A stretch of 64,000 bases of DNA, taken from assembly GCA_964581815.1 (NCBI GenBank), contig CAZORE010000025.1, positions 7,033 to 71,032 of the forward strand, in the 5' to 3' direction. Below, piece by piece: positions 26,176 to 34,326 of the stretch. Source of the DNA: Trebonia sp964581815. GTDB taxonomy: Bacteria; Actinomycetota; Actinomycetes; Streptosporangiales; Streptosporangiaceae. The notes beneath the pieces are model-generated. The model saw only the letters and a program-made list of their open reading frames with translations. It did no database searches and had not been told where the DNA came from. A program made the translations under genes and the position numbers. Every line of letters starts with the position of its first letter. Position 1 is the first letter of the stretch.

Positions 26176-27510
26176 CTACCTAGATTCCGGGCGGGCGATG
26201 CCGAGGTGCTCGCGCAGGGTGGAGCCGGCGTACTCCCGCCGGAACAGGCCCCGCCGCTGCAGCTCAGGCACCACCATCCGGACGAACTCCTCGAACGCAC
26301 CGGGCAGGTGGGTGGCGGCGAGGACGAACCCGTCACAGGCGCCGGAGTTGAACCACTCCTCCATCTGGTCCGCCACCGACGTGGCGGTGCCGACGAAGCG
26401 CGGGCCCTGCAGCAGGGTGGCGCGGTGGGCGGCCAGGTCGCGGACGGTTACGTCGCGGCCCAGGTGCTTACGTACCCCCATAGACAGGCCACGGATCCCG
26501 GAGCTGGCCGCCATCATGTCCTCGGTCACCACGTCGTCGAGGTCGTGCTTGGCGAAGTCGTAGTTGAGTAGCTCCGACAGCAGCGCGAGCGACGCGACCG
26601 GGTGGACGTAGGCGTCGAGGAAGAGCCGCTCCTTCGCCTCCGCGATCGCCTGGGTCTCCCCCACGACCGCGTACGCCATCGGAAGGATCTTGACATCGTC
26701 AGGGTCGCGGCCCGCGGCGGTGATCTGCTCCTTCTGCTCCCGGTAGTGCTGCTGCGCCACCGCAAGGCCGGGGTCGCCGGTGAAGACCATGTCGGCCCAG
26801 GTGGCCGCGAACTCCCGGCCGCGCCCGGACGAGCCTGCCTGCAGGATCACCGGCCGGCCCTGGGGGGTGCGCGGCACGGTCAGCGGGCCCCGGACGGAGA
26901 ACCACTCGCCCTTGTGGTTGATCTCGTGGACCTTGGCCGGGTCGGCGAACTCGCCGGACTCCTTGTCCATGATCAGCGCGCCGTCGTCCCATGAGTCCCA
27001 GAGCGCGGTTACGGTCTGCAGGAACTCGTCAGCCTTGTCGTAACGCCGGTCGTGGTCCATGGCGGCCGACAGTCCGAAGTTCTGCGCCTCGGAGTCGTTG
27101 ACCGAGGTCACCACGTTCCAGGCGGCACGGCCGCCGGACAGGTGATCGAGCGTGGCGAAGGTGCGGGCCACGTGGTACGGCTGGTAGTAGGTGGTCGAGT
27201 AGGTGGCGCCGACGCCGATCCTGGAGGTGGCGCCGATGATTCCGCCGAGGACGGCGGTGAGGTCGAGCTTGACCGGCCGGGCGCCGTAGCGGACGGCTTC
27301 GGCCACCGAGTCGCCGTAGACGCCGGGCATCGCGAGCCGGTCGTCGAAGAAGACGCAGTCGAACTTGCCTTCCTCCAGCACCTTCCCGATCCGGGTGTAG
27401 TAGTCCATGGTGAGGAACCCGGGGTCGGCCGACGGGTACCGCCACGATCCCGAGTAGACGGTGACGTTGCCGGCCTGCATGAAGCCGACGAGGGTCATCT
27501 GGCGGGTCAC
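26176..27510 (-). CDS. LLM-class flavin-dependent monooxygenase (NtaA/SnaA/DszA-like)
   Basis: 444 residues of the bacterial luciferase-like family, NtaA/DszA branch, which uses reduced FMN to oxidise its substrate. The N-terminus MTLVGFMQAGNVTVYSGSW, GVGATYSTTYYQPYH near residue 105 and RAAWNVVTSVNDSEAQNFG near 130 are diagnostic. The GTG at 27510 overlaps the lyase stop as GTGA and has AAGGAG upstream. It needs a flavin reductase partner not encoded in this operon. Confidence 0.9.
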   Translation of the reverse strand: MTRQMTLVGFMQAGNVTVYSGSWRYPSADPGFLTMDYYTRIGKVLEEGKFDCVFFDDRLAMPGVYGDSVAEAVRYGARPVKLDLTAVLGGIIGATSRIGVGATYSTTYYQPYHVARTFATLDHLSGGRAAWNVVTSVNDSEAQNFGLSAAMDHDRRYDKADEFLQTVTALWDSWDDGALIMDKESGEFADPAKVHEINHKGEWFSVRGPLTVPRTPQGRPVILQAGSSGRGREFAATWADMVFTGDPGLAVAQQHYREQKEQITAAGRDPDDVKILPMAYAVVGETQAIAEAKERLFLDAYVHPVASLALLSELLNYDFAKHDLDDVVTEDMMAASSGIRGLSMGVRKHLGRDVTVRDLAAHRATLLQGPRFVGTATSVADQMEEWFNSGACDGFVLAATHLPGAFEEFVRMVVPELQRRGLFRREYAGSTLREHLGIARPESR

Positions 27511-28436
27511 GGGTGACGCTCCTTCCCTGACAGGCCGAGCAGTTCGGCTCGCTCGGCGACCGTGGCGGCGTGCCGCAGGTGGGCGGCGTCGACGAGCATC
27601 CCGTCCAGGCCGCTGGCCCCCTTGCCCGCGGCCTCGGCCGCCCGGTAAGTCACCACCAGCCGCTCGGCGTGCGCGATCTCGTCGGCGGTCGGCGAGAACG
27701 CGGTGTTGGCGATCTCGACCTGGCTCGGGTGGATCGCCCACTTGCCGAGGAAGCCCATGGCGGCGGCGCGGTCGCAGGCGACGCGGTAGGCGCCGGGGTC
27801 CTGGTAGTTGGGGAAGGGGGCGTCGACCGCGTCGATGCCGGCCGTGCGCGCGGCGACCACGATCCGGGCCCGGGCGTAGTGCCAGATGTCGCCGGGGAAC
27901 TCGACGAGGGGGTCGAAGTTAGTGTCGACCCGCGCGCCCTGGGAGGCGGAGAAGTCGCCGGCCCCGAAGATGATCGCCTCAAGCCGGTCGCTGGCGGCGG
28001 CGATCTCGTCCACGTGCTGCAAGCCCTCGGTCTCCTCGATGAGCACTTCAAGCGCGATCCGCTTGCGCAGCCCGAGCGTCTCCTCCAGCTGGGTGAGCAG
28101 CGTGTCGACCCACCAGACGTCCCGCGCGCGGCGGACCTTCGGCACGATGATCACGTCGAGCGCCTCGCCGGCGATGGTGACGACCTCGATCACGTCGCCG
28201 TAAGCCCAGCGGGTGTCGATGCCGTTCATCCGGATCGCGCGGGCGGTGCGCCCCCAGTCGAGGTCGCGCAGCGCCCGGGCCGCCTGGCCGCGCGCCTTCT
28301 CCCTCATCGCGGGCGCGCAGGCGTCCTCCAGGTCGAGGAACACCAGGTCGGCGCCGGAGGCGGCGGCCTTGGCGAACATGTCCTCGTTGCTGGCCGGCGT
28401 CGCCAGCTCCGAGCGGCGCGGCCGCGGGGTAGGCAT
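27507..28436 (-). CDS. HpcH/HpaI or CitE-like aldolase/lyase
   Basis: About 309 residues of the citrate-lyase-beta/HpcH TIM-barrel family, which makes or cleaves C-C bonds in hydroxyacyl-CoA or hydroxy-diacids with Mg. Metal and substrate residues appear in VFLDLEDACAP near 35, IRMNG near 68, ALEVLIEETEG near 130 and FGAGDFSAS near 157. ATG at 28436 shares its A with the upstream CoA-transferase stop (TGATG). The neighbour CaiB enzyme would supply a CoA ester for this lyase. Confidence 0.88.
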   Translation of the reverse strand: MPTPRPRRSELATPASNEDMFAKAAASGADLVFLDLEDACAPAMREKARGQAARALRDLDWGRTARAIRMNGIDTRWAYGDVIEVVTIAGEALDVIIVPKVRRARDVWWVDTLLTQLEETLGLRKRIALEVLIEETEGLQHVDEIAAASDRLEAIIFGAGDFSASQGARVDTNFDPLVEFPGDIWHYARARIVVAARTAGIDAVDAPFPNYQDPGAYRVACDRAAAMGFLGKWAIHPSQVEIANTAFSPTADEIAHAERLVVTYRAAEAAGKGASGLDGMLVDAAHLRHAATVAERAELLGLSGKERHP

Positions 28437-29632
28437 CAAATCACTCCTTGTTCGCGTAGTTCGGCCAGGCGGCCGCCGTCGAGGCCGAGCAGATCCCCGT
28501 AGACCTCGGCGTTGTGCTCGCCGAGCGGCGGGCCCAGGTGACTGACGGTGCCCGGGGTGGCGGAGAAGCGGGGCACCGGCCCCTGGATCCGCATCGAGCC
28601 GAGCTCCTGATCGTCGACCGGCTGGTAGATGCCCCGCGCCCGCAGCTGCGTATCGCCCAGTAGCTGCTCGGCGTCGTAGATGGGCGCGGCCGCGACGCCC
28701 GCCTCCTCAAAGACGGCCAGGGCCTCGGCGAGGGTGCGCTGACCGATCCAGCCGGCCATGATCGCGTCGATCTCGGCCGCGTTCCGTAGCCGCTGCTGTG
28801 CCTCGGCGAACTTCGGGTCCTCGGTCAGTTCCGGCCGGCCCACCGCCCGCAGCGCGCGCATGGCGATCGTCGGGGCGCTGCCTGACATCGCGAGCCAGCG
28901 GCCGTCGCTTGTCCGGTAGGTGTTGCGCGGTGCGCTGATGTCCCAGCGGTTGCCGGTCCTGACCGGGATCGTGCCGAGCTGGTCGTAGGTCAGCACCGAC
29001 TGCTCGAGCAGCCGGGCGAGCGGCTCGATCAGGTTGATGTCGATCAGCTGGCCCGTGCCGCCGCGGGCGTCGCGGTGGTAGAGCGCCATCATCACCGCGT
29101 AGGTGGCGGTCAGCCCGGCCACGCCGTCGGCGAGCATGAACGACGGGAGGGTCGGCGGGCCGTCCGGTGTCCCGGTCAGGTGCGCGAAACCGCTCATCGC
29201 CTCGCCGAGTGTGCCGAACCCCGGCCAGTCCGACTTGGGACCGCCCGCGCCGTACCCGGTGACATGGATCATGACCAACTTCGGGTTGGCGGCGGCCAGG
29301 CTCTCGTACTCCAGGCCCCACGTGCGCAGGGTGGACGGACGGAGGTTCATGATCAGCACGTCGGCCTGGCGGGTGAGCGACCGCAGCAGGTCGCGCCCGG
29401 CCTCAAGCCGCAGGTTGAGGGTGACGCACTTCTTGTTGCGGGCCACGCTCTTCCACATCAGCCCGATCCCGTCCCGCTGGGCCCCCCACTGCCGCAGCGG
29501 GTCGCCGCCGTCGGGCTGCTCGACCTTGATCACCTCAGCCCCGTGCTCGCCCAGCCAGGTGGCGATCAACGGCCCGGCCGCGAGGGTGGCCGCGTCGATC
29601 ACGCGCAGTCCGGCGAGGGCGCCGTCGGTCAC
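28436..29632 (-). CDS. CaiB/BaiF-family (class III) CoA-transferase
   Basis: 398 residues; moves CoA between acids, as in formyl-CoA, carnitine-CoA or bile-acid-CoA transferases. N-terminal GLRVIDAATLAAGP, DVLIMNLRPSTLRTWG, a conserved GYGAGGP and the Asp-bearing FMLADGVAGLTATYA near 168 are all present. GTG at 29632 overlaps the LacI stop (GTGA) and has AAGGAG upstream. It would activate the substrate acid for the next lyase in the operon. Confidence 0.9.
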   Translation of the reverse strand: MTDGALAGLRVIDAATLAAGPLIATWLGEHGAEVIKVEQPDGGDPLRQWGAQRDGIGLMWKSVARNKKCVTLNLRLEAGRDLLRSLTRQADVLIMNLRPSTLRTWGLEYESLAAANPKLVMIHVTGYGAGGPKSDWPGFGTLGEAMSGFAHLTGTPDGPPTLPSFMLADGVAGLTATYAVMMALYHRDARGGTGQLIDINLIEPLARLLEQSVLTYDQLGTIPVRTGNRWDISAPRNTYRTSDGRWLAMSGSAPTIAMRALRAVGRPELTEDPKFAEAQQRLRNAAEIDAIMAGWIGQRTLAEALAVFEEAGVAAAPIYDAEQLLGDTQLRARGIYQPVDDQELGSMRIQGPVPRFSATPGTVSHLGPPLGEHNAEVYGDLLGLDGGRLAELREQGVI

Positions 29633-30684
29633 TGGGGGCTCCTTGGTCGAGGGGGCGGGCCGGTGGAGCCCGCGACGTTCAACGTGGCGGGCACGAAGTG
29701 GGGTCCGGCCGTGGGTGGCCGGGTGCCGATCTCCCTGGCGTCGAGCGCGCACAGCAGCAGGCGGGCGGCGCTGCGCGCCAGCCCGGCGTACTGGACCTGG
29801 ACCATCGTCAGTGGCGGGTCGGCCAGGACGAACCAGGAGGGGTCGCCGTAGACGACAAGGGACAGGTCGTCGGGGAGGCGGCGGCCGCTGCAGCGGACCG
29901 CGTCGGCGGCGCCGACCGACAGCGAGCCGCTGCCGACCACCAGTGCGGTGAACGGGATGCCGCCGGCGAGCAGTTCGCAGGTCGCCGCCCGGCCGTTTTC
30001 CTGGGTTGGCTCGACCAGCCGCATGGTGATCCGACGGGGGTCGAGGCCGGCCTGCGCGACGCCGCGCCGGATGCCGCGCAGGCGGATGGCCCCGTTGGAC
30101 AGTTCCCTGGGGGTGCCCAGGTACGCGATCTCGGTGTGACCGAGCGCGGCCAGGTGCACGATGCTGTCGGCGAGCGCCTGCTCGTCGTCGCTCAGCACGC
30201 TGGGCACGTCGATCCCTGACACCCGGTGCAGTTCCACCACCGGGAGCTCGGCAAGCAGGTGCCTCGTCTCGTCGAGCAGGTGCGTGCTCGGCGAGATGAC
30301 CAGCCCAGCGATCCTGGTTGCGACCAGGTCGCGGAGCTGCTGGTACTCACGCGCGGCGTCGTTCTCGGTAATGGCCAGGATCATCTGGGTGCCGGCCGCG
30401 GACAGCAGCCTGGCGCACTCGGCGGCGACCGCCGAGTACGCCAGGGTGTCCACGTACGGGATCACGAATCCGACGAACGCGCGGCTGGTGCTCGCCGACA
30501 GCGCCCGGGCGAGGCGGTTGGCGACGTAGCCGCGCGCCTCCGCGTGGGCCCGGATGCGGTCGGCGAGCTCCCGGCGAACCGAGGGGCTGCCGTTCAGCGC
30601 GCGGGAGATCGTCGCGGTGGAGACGCCCAGGTCATGGGCCATCTCCACCACGCCGACCGACTTACGCCGCCCGCGGGACGCCAT
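29629..30684 (-). CDS. LacI-family transcriptional repressor
   Basis: 351 residues. The HTH is at residues 8-55 (VGVVEMAHDLGVSTATIS, RALNGSPSVRRELADRI, ANRLARALS), and the hinge and periplasmic-binding-like ligand domain follow (FVGFVIPYVDTLAYSAV, VVGSGSLSVGAADAVR). It is second in the operon after the binding-protein gene. The most likely targets are the TGTAAA-n2-TTTACA palindromes and the CRE-like site 160-280 bases upstream of that gene. The operon is therefore predicted to be substrate-induced. An N-terminal extension upstream of 30684 was rejected. Confidence 0.92.
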   Translation of the reverse strand: MASRGRRKSVGVVEMAHDLGVSTATISRALNGSPSVRRELADRIRAHAEARGYVANRLARALSASTSRAFVGFVIPYVDTLAYSAVAAECARLLSAAGTQMILAITENDAAREYQQLRDLVATRIAGLVISPSTHLLDETRHLLAELPVVELHRVSGIDVPSVLSDDEQALADSIVHLAALGHTEIAYLGTPRELSNGAIRLRGIRRGVAQAGLDPRRITMRLVEPTQENGRAATCELLAGGIPFTALVVGSGSLSVGAADAVRCSGRRLPDDLSLVVYGDPSWFVLADPPLTMVQVQYAGLARSAARLLLCALDAREIGTRPPTAGPHFVPATLNVAGSTGPPPRPRSPQ

Positions 30685-30725
30685 CCGGCGGCTCCTTGAT
30701 CGTCGTTTGCCGTATGCCTGTCCTG

Positions 30726-32195
30726 CTAGGAGACGCTCATCTTGAGCGTCGAGGTGTTGGCGGCGTTGCAGTCGAAGGTGCCCGGCGTGGTCGGGTCCAC
30801 CCGGGTCCACGTCCCGTTCTGCAGCTGCACGAGCACCGAGCAGTTGGACTGAGAGTGGTGGCTGATGTCCGTCGCGCCGATGATGCCGTTGGCGGTGAAC
30901 GCGGTCTCGTCGTTGTTGAGCACGTTGAACAGCGATGCGCGGTTCAGCGGCTGGCCGCTCGCCACCACCTTGTTCACCGCGTCCTGGAACAGCAGGGCCA
31001 TGGTGTAGGTCAGCACGGCGTTGTTGTTGATGTTGCCCGGCCCGCCGAGGTCGGTGATCAGCTTGTTCAGGCTAGGGTTCACCTTGGAGTCGCTCAGGTA
31101 CGGCAGGTCGTTGAGGCTCGCGTAGGTGCCATTCACGGTCGCGCCGCCCAGCTGGGCGAAGGCCGGGTCGTAGCAGCCCGAGTTGCACTCCCAGACCTTG
31201 ACCTGGTTGTTGACTCCCTGCAGCTGGGCTTCCTTGCGCAGCAGCACCATGCTCTGGGTGGTCGTGTCGTCGTAGACGAACGTGGAACCCGAGGCCTTGA
31301 TCTGCTGGATGAACGGGGTCAGCGCGCTCTGCGGCACCCCGCCGCTCAGCGGGTAGAAGCCCTGGCCGTCCTTCTTGATGCCGAGGTTGCTCTCGGCCTG
31401 GAACAGGGGCTCCTCGGTGAGCTTGAACGTGGGGTCGTCGGTGTCGTACATCCAGATGCCGTGCAGGCCCGGGTTGTGCGCCACCAGGTAGCGGGTGTCG
31501 CCGACCGGCACCTCGTACGTCGACGGTGACTGCTTCGCCGTCGCGCAGTACGAGCCGACGCCGCCGACCCCGTACGTGTCCGGGTCGCAGACCTCGGGCA
31601 CGAAGGCGAAGGCGGCCAGGTTGGCGAGGCCGGTCGCCTTGCCCGTGGCGTCCTTGCAGCCGTCGAGGTCGGACAGGTCAACCAGGGCGTTGGCGGAGGT
31701 GCCGACGAGGGCGAAGTCGTTCTGGCAGGCCTTAATGACACAGGCGGTGGTGGCGTTCGGGTTCAGCTGCCCGTCGCAGAAGTCGACCTGTATCTGGTGC
31801 CCGTCAAGACCGCCGGCGGCGTTGACCTCCTTCGCCCAGGTGTTGACCACGTTCACCGAGTCCTTGAACAGGCCCGGGACGAGCGGGTTGTTCACGTCGG
31901 CGATCATGCCCACCTTGATGGTGGTCGCGGTGATCCCGGTATCAGAGGCCGGGACCGTCCCGGTGGGAGCGGCCGAAGCGGACGTCGAGGCCGCCGCCGA
32001 CGTTGAGGCCGCCGCCGATGTCGCGGCCGGGGCCGAGGAGGCCGGGGCCGACGTGCTGCTGGTGCTGGAAGAGCTGCATCCCGCGGCCAGCAGGACCGCG
32101 GCCACCGCCGCTGCCGCTACCGCGGCGAAACGCGTGCGCCTGGGTATCCGTCGTCCGGTGCCGCCGCGGCCCGGTGATTCGTTGCTAGGTCTCAT
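30726..32195 (-). CDS. Type I periplasmic-binding (branched-chain amino-acid-like) lipoprotein
   Basis: 489 residues. A basic N-terminus (TGRRIPRRTRF) and signal peptide end in lipobox LLAAGCSS, followed by a Ser/Ala/Thr linker of about 60 residues and a Leu/Ile/Val-binding-type domain (TATTIKVGMIADVNNPLVPG, GGLDGHQIQVDFCDGQ, LVGTSANALV). There are several Cys pairs not usual in the family. ATG at 32195 has GGAGGG upstream. It is first in the catabolic operon, but no permease or ATPase is in the window, so it would need another transporter or act as a sensor or scavenger. Confidence 0.88.
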   Translation of the reverse strand: MRPSNESPGRGGTGRRIPRRTRFAAVAAAAVAAVLLAAGCSSSSTSSTSAPASSAPAATSAAASTSAAASTSASAAPTGTVPASDTGITATTIKVGMIADVNNPLVPGLFKDSVNVVNTWAKEVNAAGGLDGHQIQVDFCDGQLNPNATTACVIKACQNDFALVGTSANALVDLSDLDGCKDATGKATGLANLAAFAFVPEVCDPDTYGVGGVGSYCATAKQSPSTYEVPVGDTRYLVAHNPGLHGIWMYDTDDPTFKLTEEPLFQAESNLGIKKDGQGFYPLSGGVPQSALTPFIQQIKASGSTFVYDDTTTQSMVLLRKEAQLQGVNNQVKVWECNSGCYDPAFAQLGGATVNGTYASLNDLPYLSDSKVNPSLNKLITDLGGPGNINNNAVLTYTMALLFQDAVNKVVASGQPLNRASLFNVLNNDETAFTANGIIGATDISHHSQSNCSVLVQLQNGTWTRVDPTTPGTFDCNAANTSTLKMSVS

Positions 32196-32273
32196 TGCTG
32201 TGCCCTCCACGACTTCCTTGCCTGTGAGGTTCGGCCCGGCGACGCCCCCGCGCCCCTGGCCACGGGAACGATA

Positions 32274-32289
32274 TACCGAGCGGTCAGTA
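32274..32289. promoter_or_regulatory. TetR-type palindrome TACCGAGCGGTCAGTA
   Basis: A 16-base imperfect palindrome with 12 of 16 positions symmetric, matching the common TACYGANCGGTCRGTA form of TetR/AcrR operators. About 80 bases upstream of the binding-protein start. The protein that binds it is unknown. Confidence 0.5.
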
Positions 32290-32354
32290 AAAAAACTTAG
32301 GCGGATTGATCTCGCCGATGGGGTGTGCCGGGATTTGTTTATGCCTCGGCCATA

Positions 32355-32368
32355 TGCAAGCGCTTACA
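32355..32368. promoter_or_regulatory. LacI/CRE-type palindrome TGCAAGCGCTTACA
   Basis: Almost perfect 14-base palindrome with the central CG typical of LacI-family operators, 28 bases before the first of three further TGTAAA-type palindromes. Confidence 0.6.
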
Positions 32369-32382
32369 GCACAACGCTGGGA

Positions 32383-32471
32383 TGTAAACCTTTACATATT
32401 TGAAGGCCGGGGAATGTAAACCTTTACATCCGGACGCGGGGGTGGTGCGGCGCAGAATGTAAACCTTTACA
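32383..32471. promoter_or_regulatory. Three copies of TGTAAACCTTTACA operator
   Basis: Identical 14-base palindromes (TGTAAA-CC-TTTACA) at 32383-32396, 32415-32428 and 32458-32471. Start-to-start spacing is 32 and 43 bases, close to three and four helical turns, so bound dimers would face the same side. They are AT-rich islands in GC-rich DNA upstream of the LacI-containing operon and about 450 bases from the P450 gene on the other side. LacI-family binding is inferred. Confidence 0.65.
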
Positions 32472-32606
32472 GAGGGGTGATTGTTAATGCCTGCGAACTG
32501 TGCGTCAGGCTAGTTGTCTGCTGTTTCTAGCACGGTGCCGGTGGCCGATCAATAGCTTGGACTGACTGGTCGGCCGATGGTCCCGCTGAGCGGAACGATG
32601 TGACGA

Positions 32607-32740
32607 TCAGGTGTAGTTGCCGCCGTTTACGCCGATGACCTGGCGCCCCCGGTCGCGAGCCGGCGGACGATCGCCAGGCCGATGCCCGACGCACCACCGG
32701 TCACAACTGCCACCCTGCCCAAGCAGTTCCCCTCCTTCAT
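32607..32740 (-). pseudogene. SDR remnant: N-terminus joined to C-terminus
   Basis: The minus strand encodes an SDR start (GRVAVVTGGASGIGLAIVRR) and then, after a frame change, a typical SDR end (QVIGVNGGNYT and stop), with the about 200 residues between them missing. A good ribosome site (AAGGAGGGG) is still in front. It is a deleted gene in the 700-bp space between the catabolic operon and the P450. The rest of 32196-32923 is regulatory. Confidence 0.75.
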
Positions 32741-32805
32741 CGCACCGGCCTGCCCCCTACCGCCTTGCTGGCCCGACCGAGGCTGTGATACCACTGACTA
32801 GTAGC

Positions 32806-32820
32806 TTACTAATGTAATTT
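32806..32820. promoter_or_regulatory. TTACTAATGTAA box upstream of P450
   Basis: TTAC-TAAT-GTAA is an inverted repeat with perfect four-base arms and shares TTACTAAT with the boxes at 10301 and 11011. It is about 105 bases before the P450 start. Promoter or operator inferred. Confidence 0.4.
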
Positions 32821-32923
32821 TTATAGTGAAGATACGAGTTACCTGGCCGCCTGTAAAGAGCCGCGGTGGCAAGCTGCCGCGAGCGGGCCGCGGCACCGGC
32901 AACGACGGACCCGGAGCAGACCC

Positions 32924-34204
32924 ATGACGGACTTCACCACCACCGACTACTTCAGCGACGAGTCCGTCGCGGCCGACACCTACCCGTACTTCGACTTCCT
33001 CCATGAGGGCCGGCGGGTATGGCGGGAGCCCCACCACGGGGTGGTGATGGTGGCCGGGCACGCGGAGGTCCTCACCGTGCTGCGGGACCCGGCCACGTTC
33101 TCCAACGTCAACATCGTGGCCGGGCCCAACTTCAAGTTCCCGGTCGAGCTCACCGGAGACGACGTCACCGAGCAGGTCGAGCAGTGCCGCGACGCGGTGC
33201 CGATGGGCGACCAGATCATCACCTTCGACCCGCCGAAGCACACCGCGCACCGCGGGCTGCTCATGGGGCTGATCACGCCGAAGCGCCTCAAGGAGAATGA
33301 GGAGTTCATGTGGCGGCTGGCCGACCGCCAGCTCGACGCCGTGCTCAATGACATCAAGGTGGCGGACGGCGGGTGCGAGTTCATCGACGACTTCGCGCAG
33401 CCCTACACCTTGCTGGTCATCGCGGACCTGCTCGGGGTGCCGGAGGAGGACCACCCCGCGCTGCTGCGCCGGGCGGGCGTCGGGCGGCGACTGCTCGGCG
33501 ACACCGGCGAGGACGAGGGCCGGCCGCAGCACCCGCTCGACTTCCTCTACGGCTACTTTTCGACGCGCATCGAGCAGCTCCGGGCGGAGCCGCGGGGTGA
33601 CGTGCTGACCGGCATGGCCCGGGCGACGTTCCCCGACGGCTCGCTGCCCGAGCCGATCGACGTCGCGCGGATCGGGGCCAACCTGTTCTCGGCCGGCCAG
33701 GAGACCACCGTGCGGCTGCTGAGCACGGCCCTCCGGCTGATCTGCGACGACCCGGGGCTGCAGCAGCGGCTGCGTGAGCAGCGCGAGCTCATCCCACGGT
33801 TCATCGAGGAGACGCTGCGGATCGAGAGCCCGATCAAGGGCGCGTTCCGCCTGGCGCTGAAGACCACCACCCTGGCCGGGGTGGAGATCCCGGCCGGCAG
33901 CACGGTCATGCTGCTGCACGGGGCGACCGGCCGGGACCCGCGGCAGTTCGAGTGCCCGCACGAGTTCCGCATCGACCGGCCCAACGTCCGCCAGCACATC
34001 TCGTTCGGGGCCGGCATCCACACCTGCCCGGGGGCGCCGCTTGCGCGGGCCGAGGGCCGCGTCGTCATCGAGCGGCTGTTCGACCGGACGAGGGAGATCC
34101 GCGTCGCCGAGTCCGTCCACGGGCCGGCCGGCGCCCGCCGCTACGACTACCTTCCGACCTACATGATCCACGGGCTGCGCAGGCTTAACCTCGAGTTCGA
34201 CTGA
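32924..34204 (+). CDS. Cytochrome P450
   Basis: 426 residues, a soluble bacterial P450 that hydroxylates a hydrophobic substrate. The I-helix is GANLFSAGQETTVR near residue 250, the ExxR motif is EETLRIES near 300, and the heme loop FGAGIHTCPGAPLARAEG has Cys 368. Of the CYP107/125-like general form; the exact family cannot be named. The start ATG 32924 is preceded by CCGGAGCAG. No ferredoxin is adjacent, though a ferredoxin gene lies at 54340. Followed by an amidohydrolase and a TetR gene that reads convergently. Confidence 0.93.
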   Translation: MTDFTTTDYFSDESVAADTYPYFDFLHEGRRVWREPHHGVVMVAGHAEVLTVLRDPATFSNVNIVAGPNFKFPVELTGDDVTEQVEQCRDAVPMGDQIITFDPPKHTAHRGLLMGLITPKRLKENEEFMWRLADRQLDAVLNDIKVADGGCEFIDDFAQPYTLLVIADLLGVPEEDHPALLRRAGVGRRLLGDTGEDEGRPQHPLDFLYGYFSTRIEQLRAEPRGDVLTGMARATFPDGSLPEPIDVARIGANLFSAGQETTVRLLSTALRLICDDPGLQQRLREQRELIPRFIEETLRIESPIKGAFRLALKTTTLAGVEIPAGSTVMLLHGATGRDPRQFECPHEFRIDRPNVRQHISFGAGIHTCPGAPLARAEGRVVIERLFDRTREIRVAESVHGPAGARRYDYLPTYMIHGLRRLNLEFD

Positions 34205-34326
34205 GCGGAACGTCGCCGTTGACGCGACACCCGATCCGTCATACTGTCCGAGCCTACAGAGCCAGAAATGAAACTTGGGTTTCAGATCCACTCAGCGCGG
34301 ATGCCGAGCGTCTGGAGACACCGTCC

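Noticed and set aside
26154..26336. 61-residue N-terminal extension of the VOC protein
   Set aside because: It overlaps the LLM gene, lacks homology, and a perfect AAGGAGG site stands before the ATG at 26153.
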